A DNA stretch of 47,202 bases, taken from NCBI GenBank assembly GCA_005885405.1, contig VAYN01000013.1:134350-181551 (forward strand), given 5' to 3'. Within the stretch, counting starts at the first letter, position 1, and each line of letters begins with the position of its first letter. Shown here one piece after another: positions 8,083-18,041 of the stretch. The stretch comes from Actinomycetota bacterium (lineage in GTDB: Bacteria; Actinomycetota; Thermoleophilia; Solirubrobacterales; 70-9). The notes under the pieces are model-generated. The model did not search any database. It saw only the letters and a list, made by a program, of their open reading frames with translations, and was not told the DNA's origin. A program made the position numbers and the translations under genes.

Positions 8083-8859
8083 TCAGCCCTGCTGGAGGTG
8101 GGATTTCAGCCGCATCACTGCCTTCGTGTGCAGCTGTGAGACGCGGGACTCGGTGACGCCGAGGACCTCGCCGATCTCGCGCAGGGTGAGGTTCTCGTAG
8201 TAGTAGAGGGCGACGACAAGCTGCTCACGCTCGGGCAGCGAACCGATCGCCTCGGTGAGGCGGTCCTTGACCTCGTTAGAGGCGAGCGCCTCCTGCGGGT
8301 CGGCGGCGCCTTCGTCGGCGATCGTGTCGAGCAGGGACACCTGGTCGCCGGAGGAGTCGGAGACGGTCCAGAGCTCGTCCAGCGCGTAGACCGAGGAGTT
8401 GGCGATCTCCAGCAGGGCCGCCTGCAGTTCTTCTTCGGTCATGTTCAGTTTCGAGGCGAGCTCGGCCTCGCTCGGTGCCCGCTGCAGCTCGTGCTCAAGC
8501 TTCGCCTGGGCGGCTTCGATTTCGCGGGCGCGGGAGCGAACCGAGCGCGGCACCCAGTCGAGCGAGCGAAGTTCGTCGATGATCGCGCCGCGGATCCGGG
8601 TCATCGCGAAGGTCTCGAATTTGATCCCGCGCTCGGGCTCGAAGCGCTCGATCGCCCCGATCAGGCCGACGAGGCCGTAGGAGATCAAGTCGGCGTCTTC
8701 GACGTGCGAGGGCAGCCCGGCGCCGAGTCGGCCAGCGACGAACTTGACCATCGGCGAGTAAGCGACGACGAGACGCTCGCGGGCACCATCGTCTCCGTCG
8801 TCCTTGTAGCGGCGCCACAGGTCGCGCAGCTCGACCTCTTTAACGCCCGTTTCCATCAC
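8083..8859 (-). CDS. whiG: FliA/WhiG-family RNA polymerase sigma factor
   Basis: A 258-residue sigma-70 group 3 factor. Region 2 is clear (ISYGLVGLIGAIERFEPERG, then FETFAMTRIRGAIIDELRSLDWVPRS, the FliA/WhiG hallmark). Region 3 carries APSEAELASKLNM, and region 4 has a helix-turn-helix, LTLREIGEVLGVTESRVSQL. In actinobacteria this gene normally adjoins xerC and dprA; xerC is still immediately upstream here. The start is GTG 8859 or ATG 8856 after TAGGAT. In relatives the factor drives sporulation (WhiG) or flagellar (FliA) genes; the sequence alone does not say which. Confidence 0.9.
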   Translation of the reverse strand: MMETGVKEVELRDLWRRYKDDGDDGARERLVVAYSPMVKFVAGRLGAGLPSHVEDADLISYGLVGLIGAIERFEPERGIKFETFAMTRIRGAIIDELRSLDWVPRSVRSRAREIEAAQAKLEHELQRAPSEAELASKLNMTEEELQAALLEIANSSVYALDELWTVSDSSGDQVSLLDTIADEGAADPQEALASNEVKDRLTEAIGSLPEREQLVVALYYYENLTLREIGEVLGVTESRVSQLHTKAVMRLKSHLQQG

Positions 8860-8890
8860 GTAATCCTACGTTCGTTTGCGGGGGTTTGGC

Positions 8891-9778
8891 TCATGCGCGG
8901 GGGTGGCTTGCAGCGTAGGTGTCACGCAACCGAGCCGCGTCGACCCGGGTGTAAACCTGGGTGGTGGAGATCGACGCGTGGCCCAGTAGCTCCTGAATCG
9001 TACGCAGGTCAGCCCCACCCTCCAACAAATGGGTTGCAAAGGAATGTCTAAGTGCGTGTGGTGAGACACCGGCGGCGAGCGCGGCCTCGCGGGTCCAGAG
9101 CCCGAGACGGCGGGTGACGTCGGAGTTGGAGAGGCGGCGGCCGCTCTTGGAGAGGAAGAGGGCGCCCTCGCGGGGATCGGCGAGAAGCGCTCGCCGGCCT
9201 TTGTCGAGATAGCGGCGCAACGCTCGCTGCGCAGGCTCGCCGACCGGGAGCAGTCGCTCCTTCTGGCCCTTACCGAGGACGCGCAGCTGCTCGGTCTCAA
9301 AATCAAGCGCGCCTTCGTCAAGGTTGACGATCTCCTCGCAGCGCAGCCCGCAGGAGTAGGCGAGCTCCAGCATTGCCCGGTCCCGCAGCTCAAGCGGCGT
9401 TCGGGCCGGAATCCGCTCCAGGAGCGAGCGCATCTGCTCGGTGCTCAGCACCGTCGGCAGCTTCTCGGAGCGCTTCGGGCTGGAGACAAGCTCGGCCGGG
9501 TTGGAGCCGACCTTCTCGACGCGGACGAGGTAGCCGTAGAGGCCGCGGATCGCCGCTAGCTTGCGGGCAACGGTCGCCGGCGCGGCGCCCGCGTTGGATA
9601 GCCCGGCGCCGTAGCGGCGGACGTCGCGGTGGCGGACATCGCCGGGGTCGAGCCCCTGCTCCCCCGCCCACTCGGAGAAGCCGCCGAGGTCGACGCCGTA
9701 GGCGCGCCGGGTCCGCTCGGCCGATCCCCGCGCGCGGAGATCGCGGTCATACGCAGCTAGAGCATCCGTCCAGTTCAT
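8891..9778 (-). CDS. xerC: Tyrosine recombinase XerC/XerD-type
   Basis: A 295-residue tyrosine site-specific recombinase of normal Xer length. An N-terminal SAM-like DNA-binding domain (1-100) precedes the catalytic domain with R146 (GLRCEE), K170 or K173 (GKGQKER), H241 and R244 (HALRHSFATH), H267 (LLGHASI) and nucleophile Y276 (TQVYTRV). Xer proteins resolve chromosome dimers at dif. The location next to whiG fits the actinobacterial xerC locus, although dprA, usually adjacent, is 5.5 kb away behind inserted metabolic genes. Confidence 0.9.
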   Translation of the reverse strand: MNWTDALAAYDRDLRARGSAERTRRAYGVDLGGFSEWAGEQGLDPGDVRHRDVRRYGAGLSNAGAAPATVARKLAAIRGLYGYLVRVEKVGSNPAELVSSPKRSEKLPTVLSTEQMRSLLERIPARTPLELRDRAMLELAYSCGLRCEEIVNLDEGALDFETEQLRVLGKGQKERLLPVGEPAQRALRRYLDKGRRALLADPREGALFLSKSGRRLSNSDVTRRLGLWTREAALAAGVSPHALRHSFATHLLEGGADLRTIQELLGHASISTTQVYTRVDAARLRDTYAASHPRA

Positions 9779-9823
9779 CGAGGCTTCATTCGCCTCGGAT
9801 CGGTGTCGTCCTTCGCGCGGGCG

Positions 9824-10861
9824 CTACCCGATGAAGATCGGAGTGCCGACTTCCACCTGATCGTAGAGTTCTTCTACGTCCGGGATTGCCATCCGCACAC
9901 AGCCATGGGAGGCGGCGCTGCCAAGCGAGTAGGTCTCTTCGGTGCCGTGGATGCCGGCGCCTTCGTAGATGCCCATCCAGCGCGCCTTGATCGGGTTCGA
10001 CGGTCCCGGCGGGATCGTCTGCCCGGCCAGGGAGCCGGCCCAGTCAGAAAGCGGCACGTGCCAGACCGGGTTTTCTTCCTTTTCCTGGATCTCGTAGAGA
10101 CCTTCGGGCGTTTCCAGGCCTTCCATCCCGACCGCAACCGTGTAGGTCTTGGCTAGCTTCAGGTGCTTCCAGAGGCGCAGCGTGAAGGTCGAGCGATCAA
10201 GGGTCAAATAGGACGGGTACTCAGCCGCGACCTCCTGTTTGGTGACTTCCGGGGCGACCGAGTGGACCTTGGCCTTGATCGTGTGGGGGGCGTTCGCGTT
10301 CAGAACCGCCGCCTTCAGGTCCCGCTCGAGCTGGTTGTCGCGCAGCTTCCGCCCCGGTTCGCCGGCGACGATTTCAAGTGAGTCCCCGCTCGGTTCGACG
10401 TCGGCGTTCTTCGGTTCCCGGTTGATGTCCTCCGCGACCTTGCGGACGAAGCGGTTGACAGCCGGCACCGAGTACTCGACCTGTGGCGTGATGCTTTCCT
10501 CGACCTCGCCGCCGCTGACGTAGCGGACGAGCCGGCCCGGCAGACCGCCCTCCTGGCTGTCTTCAACTGCCTCCTCGATTGCGGCGTCGATGTCGGCGCG
10601 GATCTTCAGCTGCTCGCCGGAGAGCTCCCAATTCTCGCCGTCGAAGCTGACCTTGAGCGAGTGCTTCAGGGGCGCCAACAGCTTGCGGTGGACTTTCGCC
10701 GCGGCTTCGGATTCGTTCAGACCACCGACGTCGACGCCGGCGATCGTCACCCCCTCGGCGATCTCGTCCTTCTGCGTGCTGTCGTAGGCGTAGGCACCGC
10801 CGACGACGAGGACCAGCAGCAGCGCGGCGATAAGTGCCGCTATAGAAGTCTTTGTTCCCAT
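9824..10861 (-). CDS. L,D-transpeptidase with N-terminal membrane anchor and peptidoglycan-binding-like domain
   Basis: A 345-residue envelope enzyme. An N-terminal membrane segment (IAALIAALLLVLVVGGAYAY, residues 7-26) is followed by a VanW/PG_binding_4-like region (about 35-210), then a YkuD catalytic domain. YkuD landmarks: H305 in IHGTEE and the signature SHGCVRM (318-324) with nucleophile C321. It should form 3-3 cross-links in peptidoglycan or attach proteins to it, on the outer face of the membrane. It is divergent from the MTHFS-like gene; the 146-bp intervening region should hold both promoters. Confidence 0.9.
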   Translation of the reverse strand: MGTKTSIAALIAALLLVLVVGGAYAYDSTQKDEIAEGVTIAGVDVGGLNESEAAAKVHRKLLAPLKHSLKVSFDGENWELSGEQLKIRADIDAAIEEAVEDSQEGGLPGRLVRYVSGGEVEESITPQVEYSVPAVNRFVRKVAEDINREPKNADVEPSGDSLEIVAGEPGRKLRDNQLERDLKAAVLNANAPHTIKAKVHSVAPEVTKQEVAAEYPSYLTLDRSTFTLRLWKHLKLAKTYTVAVGMEGLETPEGLYEIQEKEENPVWHVPLSDWAGSLAGQTIPPGPSNPIKARWMGIYEGAGIHGTEETYSLGSAASHGCVRMAIPDVEELYDQVEVGTPIFIG

Positions 10862-11007
10862 CTGAACTGGAGTAACCCTCAGTGCGTCGGTTTGCCGGTG
10901 GTTGAAAGTCTAAGCAGTGGCCTGATTCGGCCCGCGCGGTGCTCTTCCCTGCAATTTCGCATGTGCCTCGGTCTTATCGGCAGGGCGGGCGGATATCTTT
11001 CGCTGCG

Positions 11008-11721
11008 GTGCGAACCAAGGACGAAGTCCGCGAGGAGGTCTGGAAGGCGATGGAACGCGAGGGCGTTTCGCGCTTTCCCGGTGCCGAGGGGCGGATCCCG
11101 AACTTCGCTGGGGCCAAACTGGCGGCCGAGAAGCTCGCCGGCCACCGACTCTGGAAGCGGGCGCGGGTGATCAAGGCCAACCCTGACTCGCCGCAGACCC
11201 ACGCGCGCCGAATCGCTTTGGAAGAGGGCAAGACGATGATCATGGCGGTGCCGCGGCTGCGCGATCCGCACCCCTTCCGCGTGCTCGAGCCGAAAAGTCT
11301 CTCGAAAGCGGCGATGAAAGAGGCGGCGACGATCAAGGGCGCGCTCAAGCACGGCCGTGTCGTCGCCCTCGACGACCTGCCGGAGGTCGACTTCGTCCTC
11401 AGCGGCTCGGTCGCGGTCAACCTCAGCGGCGCCCGGATCGGCAAAGGCGGCGGCTACCACGACCTTGAGTACGGGATTCTCACCGACGCCGGCAAGATCG
11501 ACACCCACACCACGGTCGCGACCACGGTCCACCCGATCCAGATCCTGCGCCAGCACCTGATGGTCACCGACCACGACCTGCCCTGCGATCTGATTGCGAC
11601 GCCGCGCGCCGTGATCGAGATCGACCGCCAGCACGATCGTCCGCGCGGCATCCTCTGGGACCACCTGCAGCCGCCGCAGATCCGCGAGATTCCCGTTCTG
11701 GAAAGAATGGGCTATGCCTGA
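11008..11721 (+). CDS. 5-formyltetrahydrofolate cyclo-ligase family protein (MTHFS-domain-like)
   Basis: A 238-residue member of the 5-formyl-THF cyclo-ligase superfamily. The Rossmann-like signature GARIGKGGGYHDLEYGIL corresponds to the family glycine-rich site. The preceding VIKANPDSPQTHARRIALEE resembles the longer MTHFSD-like branch rather than the classical short enzyme, so cyclo-ligase activity is probable but not certain. GTG 11008 starts at VRTKDEVREEVW, where the conserved sequence begins. A GTG at 10939 would add 23 residues without family character. The stop overlaps the start of the next gene by 8 bp. Confidence 0.75.
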   Translation: MRTKDEVREEVWKAMEREGVSRFPGAEGRIPNFAGAKLAAEKLAGHRLWKRARVIKANPDSPQTHARRIALEEGKTMIMAVPRLRDPHPFRVLEPKSLSKAAMKEAATIKGALKHGRVVALDDLPEVDFVLSGSVAVNLSGARIGKGGGYHDLEYGILTDAGKIDTHTTVATTVHPIQILRQHLMVTDHDLPCDLIATPRAVIEIDRQHDRPRGILWDHLQPPQIREIPVLERMGYA

Positions 11722-12673
11722 GCCCGAGCGCCAACCGCTGCCCGCCTTCCCCGGCAGCGACTACGGCAACTCCGACCCGACGCCCGAGTGGATGCAGATC
11801 GACTGGCGCCAGCACCTGCACCAGGTCGACCTGCCGGGAGCCGACGGCGTCAACTATGTCGACATCGGCGAGGGCGAGCCGATCATCTTCATCCACGGAA
11901 TCGCCGGCTGCTGGCGCAACTGGCTCGAGAACCTCCCCTACTTCAGCCGCACCCACCGGGCGATCGCGATCGACCTGCCCGGCTTCGGCGACAGCCCGAT
12001 GCCCTCGTGGGAGATCTCGATGGCCAACTACGGCCGCCTCATCCACGACTTCTGCGAGCGGCTGGGAATCGACAACGTGGCGGCGCTGGTCGGCAACTCG
12101 ATGGGCGGCTTCATCGCGACCGAGGCGGTGATCGAGGAGCCCGAGCGCTTCGACCGCCTCGTCCTCATCTCCGCTGCCGGGATCAGTTTCGCCGAGTGGC
12201 AGGGTCGGGCCTTTGATGCCGCGGCGCGCATCGCCAGAGCAGCGACTCCCTTCCTCAGCGGTGACCGGCGCGTCTACTGGACGACGCCGCGCGGCCGCAA
12301 GATCGCCTTCGGCCGGCTCTTCCGCAACCCCAACAAGCTGCGGCCGGAGCTGCTCGCCGAGCAGGTGCGGCCAGGGCTGCAGGCACCCGCCTTCTCCGAG
12401 GCGCTGACGAAGATCTGGGGCTATGACACGCGCGAGCGGCTGCCGGAAATCGAAATCCCGACGATGGTCGTCTGGGGGCTGAACGACCAGATCGTCCCGG
12501 TCGAGGGGGCGCTCGGGTACCACCGCCTGATCCCGCGCTCGCGCCTGGAGCTCTTCGAGCGCACCGGCCACCTGCCGATGCTGGAGCGCCCGCAGCGCTT
12601 TAACCCGCTGCTCGAAGAATTCATCGAGTCCGCGCAGCCCCTACGCGCGGCCGCGGACACCGCAGTCGGTTGA
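11714..12673 (+). CDS. Alpha/beta-fold hydrolase
   Basis: A 319-residue alpha/beta hydrolase with a complete catalytic triad: nucleophile S129 in VGNSMGGF, D258 in WGLNDQIVP and H286 in ERTGHLPMLE. The oxyanion-hole HG is at 61-62 (FIHGIAG), and a helical cap lies at about 160-240. It most resembles the epoxide hydrolase/haloperoxidase/MhpC-like branch; the substrate cannot be inferred. The ATG at 11714 overlaps the upstream stop (ATGCCTGA), so the two genes form an operon. Confidence 0.85.
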   Translation: MPEPERQPLPAFPGSDYGNSDPTPEWMQIDWRQHLHQVDLPGADGVNYVDIGEGEPIIFIHGIAGCWRNWLENLPYFSRTHRAIAIDLPGFGDSPMPSWEISMANYGRLIHDFCERLGIDNVAALVGNSMGGFIATEAVIEEPERFDRLVLISAAGISFAEWQGRAFDAAARIARAATPFLSGDRRVYWTTPRGRKIAFGRLFRNPNKLRPELLAEQVRPGLQAPAFSEALTKIWGYDTRERLPEIEIPTMVVWGLNDQIVPVEGALGYHRLIPRSRLELFERTGHLPMLERPQRFNPLLEEFIESAQPLRAAADTAVG

Positions 12674-12675
12674 CA

Positions 12676-12717
12676 ATTGGTGAGTTGTGGGGCCTATAGC
12701 CACACAAATTCACCAAT
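12676..12717. terminator. Bidirectional terminator-like palindrome between convergent genes
   Basis: Arms ATTGGTGAGTTGTGG and CCACACAAATTCACCAAT flank GGCCTATAG. The stem is nearly perfect and its ends are AT-rich. It fills the 50-bp gap between the hydrolase (plus) and ilvD (minus) stops, so it can serve both strands. Confidence 0.6.
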
Positions 12718-12723
12718 CGCTCC

Positions 12724-14415
12724 TTAGGTAACGGCGCCCTTTGCCGCCGAGGAGACCGTGGCGGCGTACTTCGCCATCACGCCGTGGCCGAAGGGCGACG
12801 GCGGCGACTTGTAATCGGCGACACGCTTCGCGATCTCCTCATCTGAGAGGTCAACGGAGATCCTGCGCTCGTCGATGTCGACGGTGATCTCGTCGCCCTC
12901 GCGGATCGCGGCGATCGGGCCGCCCCTGGCCGCCTCGGGGGCGACGTGGCCGATCATCAGGCCGCGGGTGGCGCCGGAGAAGCGCCCGTCGGTGACCATT
13001 GCCACGCTCTCCCCCAGCCCCTCGCCGACGATCGCTGCGGTGACCTGGAGCATCTCCCGCATCCCGGGGCCGCCGACCGGGCCCTCGTTGCGGATGACGA
13101 CGATGTCACCGGGGTTGATCTGCTGGTCCTTGACCGCGCGGAAGCAGTCCTCTTCGTTCTCAAAGACGCGGGCGGGGCCGGTCTGCTGGCGCCGCTCGGT
13201 CCCGGCGACCTTGACCACCGAGCCTTCCGGGGCGAGGTTGCCGCGAAGGATCGCCAAGCCGCCTTCGGGCTTGAGCGGGTTCTCGACATGGCGCACGACC
13301 TCCTGGTCGGGCGCCTCGGTCGCTGCCGCTGCTTCTTCGCCGATCGTCTTGCCGGTAACCGTGATCGCCTCGCTGTGAAGGATCCCGGCTTTGGCCAGCC
13401 GCTTGAGGATCACCGGCACACCGCCGGCGGCGTAGAGGTCGGTGGCGACGAAGCGCCCACCGGGCTTGAGGTCGGCGAAAAGCGGCGTCTGCCTCGAGAT
13501 CCGCTCGAAGTCGTCCATCGTCAGCTCAACTCCCACCTCGTGGGCGAGCGCGATCATGTGGAGGACGGCATTGGTCGAACCGCCCGAAGCGCAGACGCAG
13601 GCGATCGCATTCTCCAGCGACTCGCGGGTGATGATCTTGCTCGGCCGCAGGTCCTCGACGAGGACGTTGATCACCAGCTCGCCGATTTTCTCCGCCACCG
13701 TCTGCTTGTCGTCGTCTTCGGCCGGCACCATCGCCGAGCCGCCGGCGCTGATTCCGAGCGCCTCGAAGGCGCAGGCCATCGTGTTGGCCGTGAACTGACC
13801 GCCGCAGGCGCCGGCGCCGGGGCTGGCAACGCCCTCGAGCTCGTGCAGTTCCTCGTCGGACATGTCGCCGGCGTTGTGGGCGCCGATGGCCTCGAAGATG
13901 TCGAGGATCGTGACGTCGCGGCCGTGCCAGTGACCAGGGGCGATCGAGCCGCCGTAGAGGAGGACCGAGGGCACGTCGAGGCGGGCCAGTGCCATCGCGC
14001 AGCCCGGGATCGTCTTGTCGCAGGCGCAGAGGGCGACGATCGCGTCGAACTGGTAGCCGCGCGCCATCAGCTCGATCGAGTCGGCGATCACCTCGCGGCT
14101 GACCAGCGAAGCCTTCATCCCCTGGGTCCCCATCGTCACGCCGTCGGAGACGGCGACAGTGTTGAACTCCATCGGCGTGCCGCCGGCGGCGCGCACCCCC
14201 GCTTTCACGTGCTCGGCCAATGCCCGCAGGTGGAAGTTGCAGGGCATCGCCTCGGTCCAAGTGTTGGCGATCCCGATCGTCGGCCTTCTCAGCGCGTCGT
14301 CGTCGAACCCGATCCCCTTCATGTAGGCGCGCGAATGAGCGCGGTCGGGTCCGTCGAAGACGGTGGCCGAGCGAGGACGGGGCAGCTTGGTCGCGGAGTC
14401 GCCGTTAGTGCTCAT
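12724..14415 (-). CDS. ilvD: Dihydroxy-acid dehydratase
   Basis: A 563-residue enzyme converting 2,3-dihydroxy-isovalerate or -methylvalerate to the 2-oxo acids in valine, isoleucine and pantothenate synthesis. Fe-S cluster ligands are visible: C59 (EAMPCN), C132 (ACDKTIPGC) and C204 ([13 protein letters not shown]). The C-terminal [19 protein letters not shown] is the family signature. The start is ATG 14415, giving MSTNGD and then [20 protein letters not shown]. The frame stays open to 14745, but that stretch is non-coding and overlaps thiD. It stands alone, with no other ilv genes nearby. Confidence 0.95.
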   Translation of the reverse strand: MSTNGDSATKLPRPRSATVFDGPDRAHSRAYMKGIGFDDDALRRPTIGIANTWTEAMPCNFHLRALAEHVKAGVRAAGGTPMEFNTVAVSDGVTMGTQGMKASLVSREVIADSIELMARGYQFDAIVALCACDKTIPGCAMALARLDVPSVLLYGGSIAPGHWHGRDVTILDIFEAIGAHNAGDMSDEELHELEGVASPGAGACGGQFTANTMACAFEALGISAGGSAMVPAEDDDKQTVAEKIGELVINVLVEDLRPSKIITRESLENAIACVCASGGSTNAVLHMIALAHEVGVELTMDDFERISRQTPLFADLKPGGRFVATDLYAAGGVPVILKRLAKAGILHSEAITVTGKTIGEEAAAATEAPDQEVVRHVENPLKPEGGLAILRGNLAPEGSVVKVAGTERRQQTGPARVFENEEDCFRAVKDQQINPGDIVVIRNEGPVGGPGMREMLQVTAAIVGEGLGESVAMVTDGRFSGATRGLMIGHVAPEAARGGPIAAIREGDEITVDIDERRISVDLSDEEIAKRVADYKSPPSPFGHGVMAKYAATVSSAAKGAVT

Positions 14416-14450
14416 GGCAGGCAAATCTACTGGGGCACCTGTGCTCGGGA

Positions 14451-14477
14451 GCGCCCCGGTTTGGAGCCCGGGGACGC
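14451..14477. other. Strong hairpin in the thiD-ilvD spacer
   Basis: GCG-CCCCGG (14451-14459) pairs with CCGGGG-CGC (14468-14477) around an 8-base loop and one bulged A. On the minus strand it lies after the thiD stop and 36 bp before the ilvD ATG. It lacks a T tract, so a terminator role is doubtful. It may be an attenuator, a processing site or simply a structured spacer. Confidence 0.4.
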
Positions 14478-14485
14478 CAATCTGA

Positions 14486-15316
<831 letters not shown>

Positions 15317-15322
15317 GTGAGC

Positions 15323-16450
15323 CTAAAGAGACGCCCTGCTGACCGAGGGGGTCAGCGTCCGGGAGTAGACACCGAGACTGGAGCAGGTGAGGTAGCCCAA
15401 TAACTCCAGTCGCGACAGCGCGGCGGCCGCCACGGGTCCGGAGAGGCCGGTTGCGGTTGCGACGGCGTCGCAGGTCGACTCGCCTGCCTCCACCGCGCTG
15501 AGGACCGCTTGCAGCTCGGGGTCCAGGGGTGCGACGGCAACTGGGCTTTCCAGTTGTCGCCCGGGCCCCAGCATCGCGTCGAGGACGTCCTGGGCGTCGC
15601 GGATGACGTGGGCGCCGCTGGCTAGGAGGGCGTTGGGGCCAGCGGACGCGCGGGAGGTGACGGGGCCGGGGACGGCGCCGAGGTCGCGGCCCAGGTCGGC
15701 GGCGAGGTCCATCGTGATCAGGGAGCCGGAGCGGGTGGCGGCCTCGACGACGACGGTCATCCCGGCGAGGGCGGCCATGATCCGGTTGCGGGCCGGGAAG
15801 GTCCACTTCCACGGCGGCGCCCCGGGCGGCAGCTCCGAGAGGACCACGCCTGATTCGGAGATCTGCCGCCAGAGGCCCCGGTGGCTGGCCGGGTAGGCGA
15901 TGTCTGGGCCGCAGCCGAGGACGGCGATCGTGCGGCCGCCGTCGAGGGCACCGCGGTGGGCGCAGCCGTCGATCCCAAAGGCCATCCCGCTGACGACCAC
16001 CATGCCCGCCCGGGCCAGCTCCCGTCCCAGCTCGCGGGAGATCTCGCGCCCGTAAGACGTGGCGCGACGGGCGCCGACGATCGTTACCGCCCCGTGCGGC
16101 TCCAGGCCGTCGAGCAGGCCAGGGTCGCCGCGGCCGATCAACGCCCAGGGCGCGTCCTCGGCGTCCCGCAGCCCTTGCGGGTAGAGCTGGCCGTGGCGGC
16201 AGCAGGCCCAGCAGTCGGCGAGCAGCAGCTCTTCGTTCAACCGCGTCTCGCTCAGCGCCTCAACCCGGGCCAGCAGTTGCCCGGCGACCTTCGGCGCCGC
16301 CGCCTCGACCAGATCCTCGTTCGAGAGGCGCAGCAGTTCCGGCGAGCGAGAACCCACCTCGCCGGTGGCGATTCGCTCCACGTAGGGCCCTAACGCGGCC
16401 AGCAGCCACGAGCGCCGCAGGCACTCCGGGCATGCACTCAACTCAACCAT
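15323..16450 (-). CDS. dprA: DNA-processing protein DprA (Smf)
   Basis: A 375-residue DprA, which loads RecA on incoming single-stranded DNA during transformation. The Rossmann-like core is clear: VTIVGARRATSYGREISREL, MVVVSGMAFGIDGCAHRGAL, TIAVLGCGPDIAYP, and FPARNRIMAALAGMTVVVEA. A C-terminal winged-helix segment (about 310-365) is present. The N-terminal SAM-like region carries C7 and C10 (ACPEC) plus C80, C83, C84 and H86 (DCWACCRH), which could form a zinc site not found in the classical protein. The ATG overlaps the comM stop by 8 bp. Confidence 0.93.
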   Translation of the reverse strand: MVELSACPECLRRSWLLAALGPYVERIATGEVGSRSPELLRLSNEDLVEAAAPKVAGQLLARVEALSETRLNEELLLADCWACCRHGQLYPQGLRDAEDAPWALIGRGDPGLLDGLEPHGAVTIVGARRATSYGREISRELGRELARAGMVVVSGMAFGIDGCAHRGALDGGRTIAVLGCGPDIAYPASHRGLWRQISESGVVLSELPPGAPPWKWTFPARNRIMAALAGMTVVVEAATRSGSLITMDLAADLGRDLGAVPGPVTSRASAGPNALLASGAHVIRDAQDVLDAMLGPGRQLESPVAVAPLDPELQAVLSAVEAGESTCDAVATATGLSGPVAAAALSRLELLGYLTCSSLGVYSRTLTPSVSRASL

Positions 16451-17939
16451 GGTCCCTCCTTCGCATCTGCAGGGCCTGCGCCATCTGCTCTTCTCCGATT
16501 TCGCTCGCGCCCGCCAGGTCGGTGAGCGTCTGCGCCAGCCGCAGCGCCCGGTCGTGCGCCCGGCCGCTGAGCCGCTGACGCGCGTATAGGTCCGCCAGGA
16601 GGGCAGCGGCTTGATCGCTGAGCGGGCAGGCCCTCCCCTCCGCCGGGGTCATCTCGGCGTTGCACCTTCCTGGTCCAAGCCGCTGCTCCTGGCGCTCGCG
16701 GGCGGCGCAGACCCGCTCCCTCACCGCAGCCGAGGGCTCGCCGAGGGAGCCACCGATCTCGGCAGCGCTCGGCTGCCGCACCGCGGCAAGGACGTCGATC
16801 CGATCGGCGAGCGCCCCGCTTAGCTTCCCCCCGTAGCGCTGCACCTCATACGGGGTGCAGGTGCAGTCAGGGTCGGCTTCACCGCGGCCGCAGGGGCAAG
16901 GGTTCGATGCGGCCACCAGCATGAACCGACAGGGGAGGCTGCGCTGACCTCCCACCCGGGCGATTGAGACCTCGCCGCTCTCCAGAGGCGCCCGCAGTGC
17001 CTCCAGTGCATCGCGCCTGAACTCGCAGAGCTCGTCGAGAAAAAGAACTCCTCGATGGGCCAGAGTCACCTCACCGGCCCTGATCGGCTGCCCGCCGCCG
17101 ACCAGCCCGGCGGCGCTGATCGTGTGGTGGGGGGCGCGGAAAGGGCGCCCACCCGGCAAGCCGGGGCCGAGACGACCGCAGGCACTGGCGATCCGTGCCA
17201 CCTCGAGCGCCTCCGCCGCCGACAACGGCGGCAGGATCGAGGGCAACCGGCCGGCGGCGAGCGACTTCCCGGCCCCAGGCGGCCCGACCATCAGCAGGCT
17301 GTGGCCGCCGGCCGCCGCAACCTCGAGCGCGTGGCGCAGGTGCGGCTGGCCGCGCAGGTCGGCGAGGTCCGGAGCGCCGGGGGGGACGCTCGGCAACAGC
17401 GGCAGCGGCCCCGGCCGCGGCGGGCTCCAATCGCCGGCGGCCAGACTCAACAGCTGGCCCAGCGCCTCGACCGGCACCACCCCGATGCCCTCGGCCAGGG
17501 CCGCCTCGCTGCCGTTCTCCGCCGGCAGGACGATCGCCTCCGCCCCACTCTCCCGCGCCTGCTCGGCCATCGCCAGGGCGCCGTGGATCGGCCTGGTCGA
17601 GCCGTCCAGGGCAAGCTCGCCGACCAAGGCTACCTTCGCCAACCCCTCCCACTCCAGCTGCTCGGAGGCGCTGAGCAACGCCGCCGCGATCGCCAGGTCC
17701 ATCCCCGGACCTGCCTTGCGCAGGCTGGCGGGCGCCAGGTTGACGACGATCCGCCGCAGCGGGAACTCGAAGCCGCAGTTGACGATCGCCGCCCGCACCC
17801 GCTCGCGCGCCTCGCGCACGGCGGCATCGGGCAGGCCGACGATCGTGAAGTTCGGCAGGCCTCGGTGGACGTCGACCTCGACCCGCACGGGGCGGGCGGA
17901 GATGCCGTCGAGGGTGAAGGTGCGGGCGGTTGCGAGCAC
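16443..17939 (-). CDS. comM: YifB/ComM-family Mg-chelatase-like AAA+ ATPase
   Basis: About 498 residues. An N-terminal Lon-protease-like (ChlI) domain (RPVRVEVDVHRGLPNFTIVG to VVNLAPASLRKAGPG) is followed by the AAA+ Mg-chelatase domain: Walker A MVGPPGAGKS, Walker B VLFLDELCEF, sensor SNPCPCG. The C-terminal helical domain is RLSGRAHDRALRLAQTLTDL. ComM helicases promote branch migration during natural transformation, consistent with the coupled dprA. The start GTG 17939 (VLATARTFTLDGI) matches the usual N-terminus; the open frame to 18098 is not family-like and runs into the divergent yraN region. Confidence 0.92.
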   Translation of the reverse strand: MLATARTFTLDGISARPVRVEVDVHRGLPNFTIVGLPDAAVREARERVRAAIVNCGFEFPLRRIVVNLAPASLRKAGPGMDLAIAAALLSASEQLEWEGLAKVALVGELALDGSTRPIHGALAMAEQARESGAEAIVLPAENGSEAALAEGIGVVPVEALGQLLSLAAGDWSPPRPGPLPLLPSVPPGAPDLADLRGQPHLRHALEVAAAGGHSLLMVGPPGAGKSLAAGRLPSILPPLSAAEALEVARIASACGRLGPGLPGGRPFRAPHHTISAAGLVGGGQPIRAGEVTLAHRGVLFLDELCEFRRDALEALRAPLESGEVSIARVGGQRSLPCRFMLVAASNPCPCGRGEADPDCTCTPYEVQRYGGKLSGALADRIDVLAAVRQPSAAEIGGSLGEPSAAVRERVCAARERQEQRLGPGRCNAEMTPAEGRACPLSDQAAALLADLYARQRLSGRAHDRALRLAQTLTDLAGASEIGEEQMAQALQMRRRDHG

Positions 17940-18041
17940 GGAGGGGACGCTAGGAGGCGTCCACTGACAGATGGTCCACAAGAGAAAATCCTTCGCACGG
18001 GGAAGGGGGCGAACTTGTGACTTCCGGGCCCTTAGGCCTCC

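Noticed and set aside
12961..12990. Fourth copy of the structured repeat in ilvD (CCGCGGGTGGC)
   Set aside because: It is part of the conserved IlvD coding sequence [10 protein letters not shown], and there is no matching GACAGGACCC partner.
14440..14480. tRNA-like element in the thiD-ilvD spacer (loop resembling a CCA anticodon)
   Set aside because: Only one stem-loop can be drawn; there is no acceptor or T arm.
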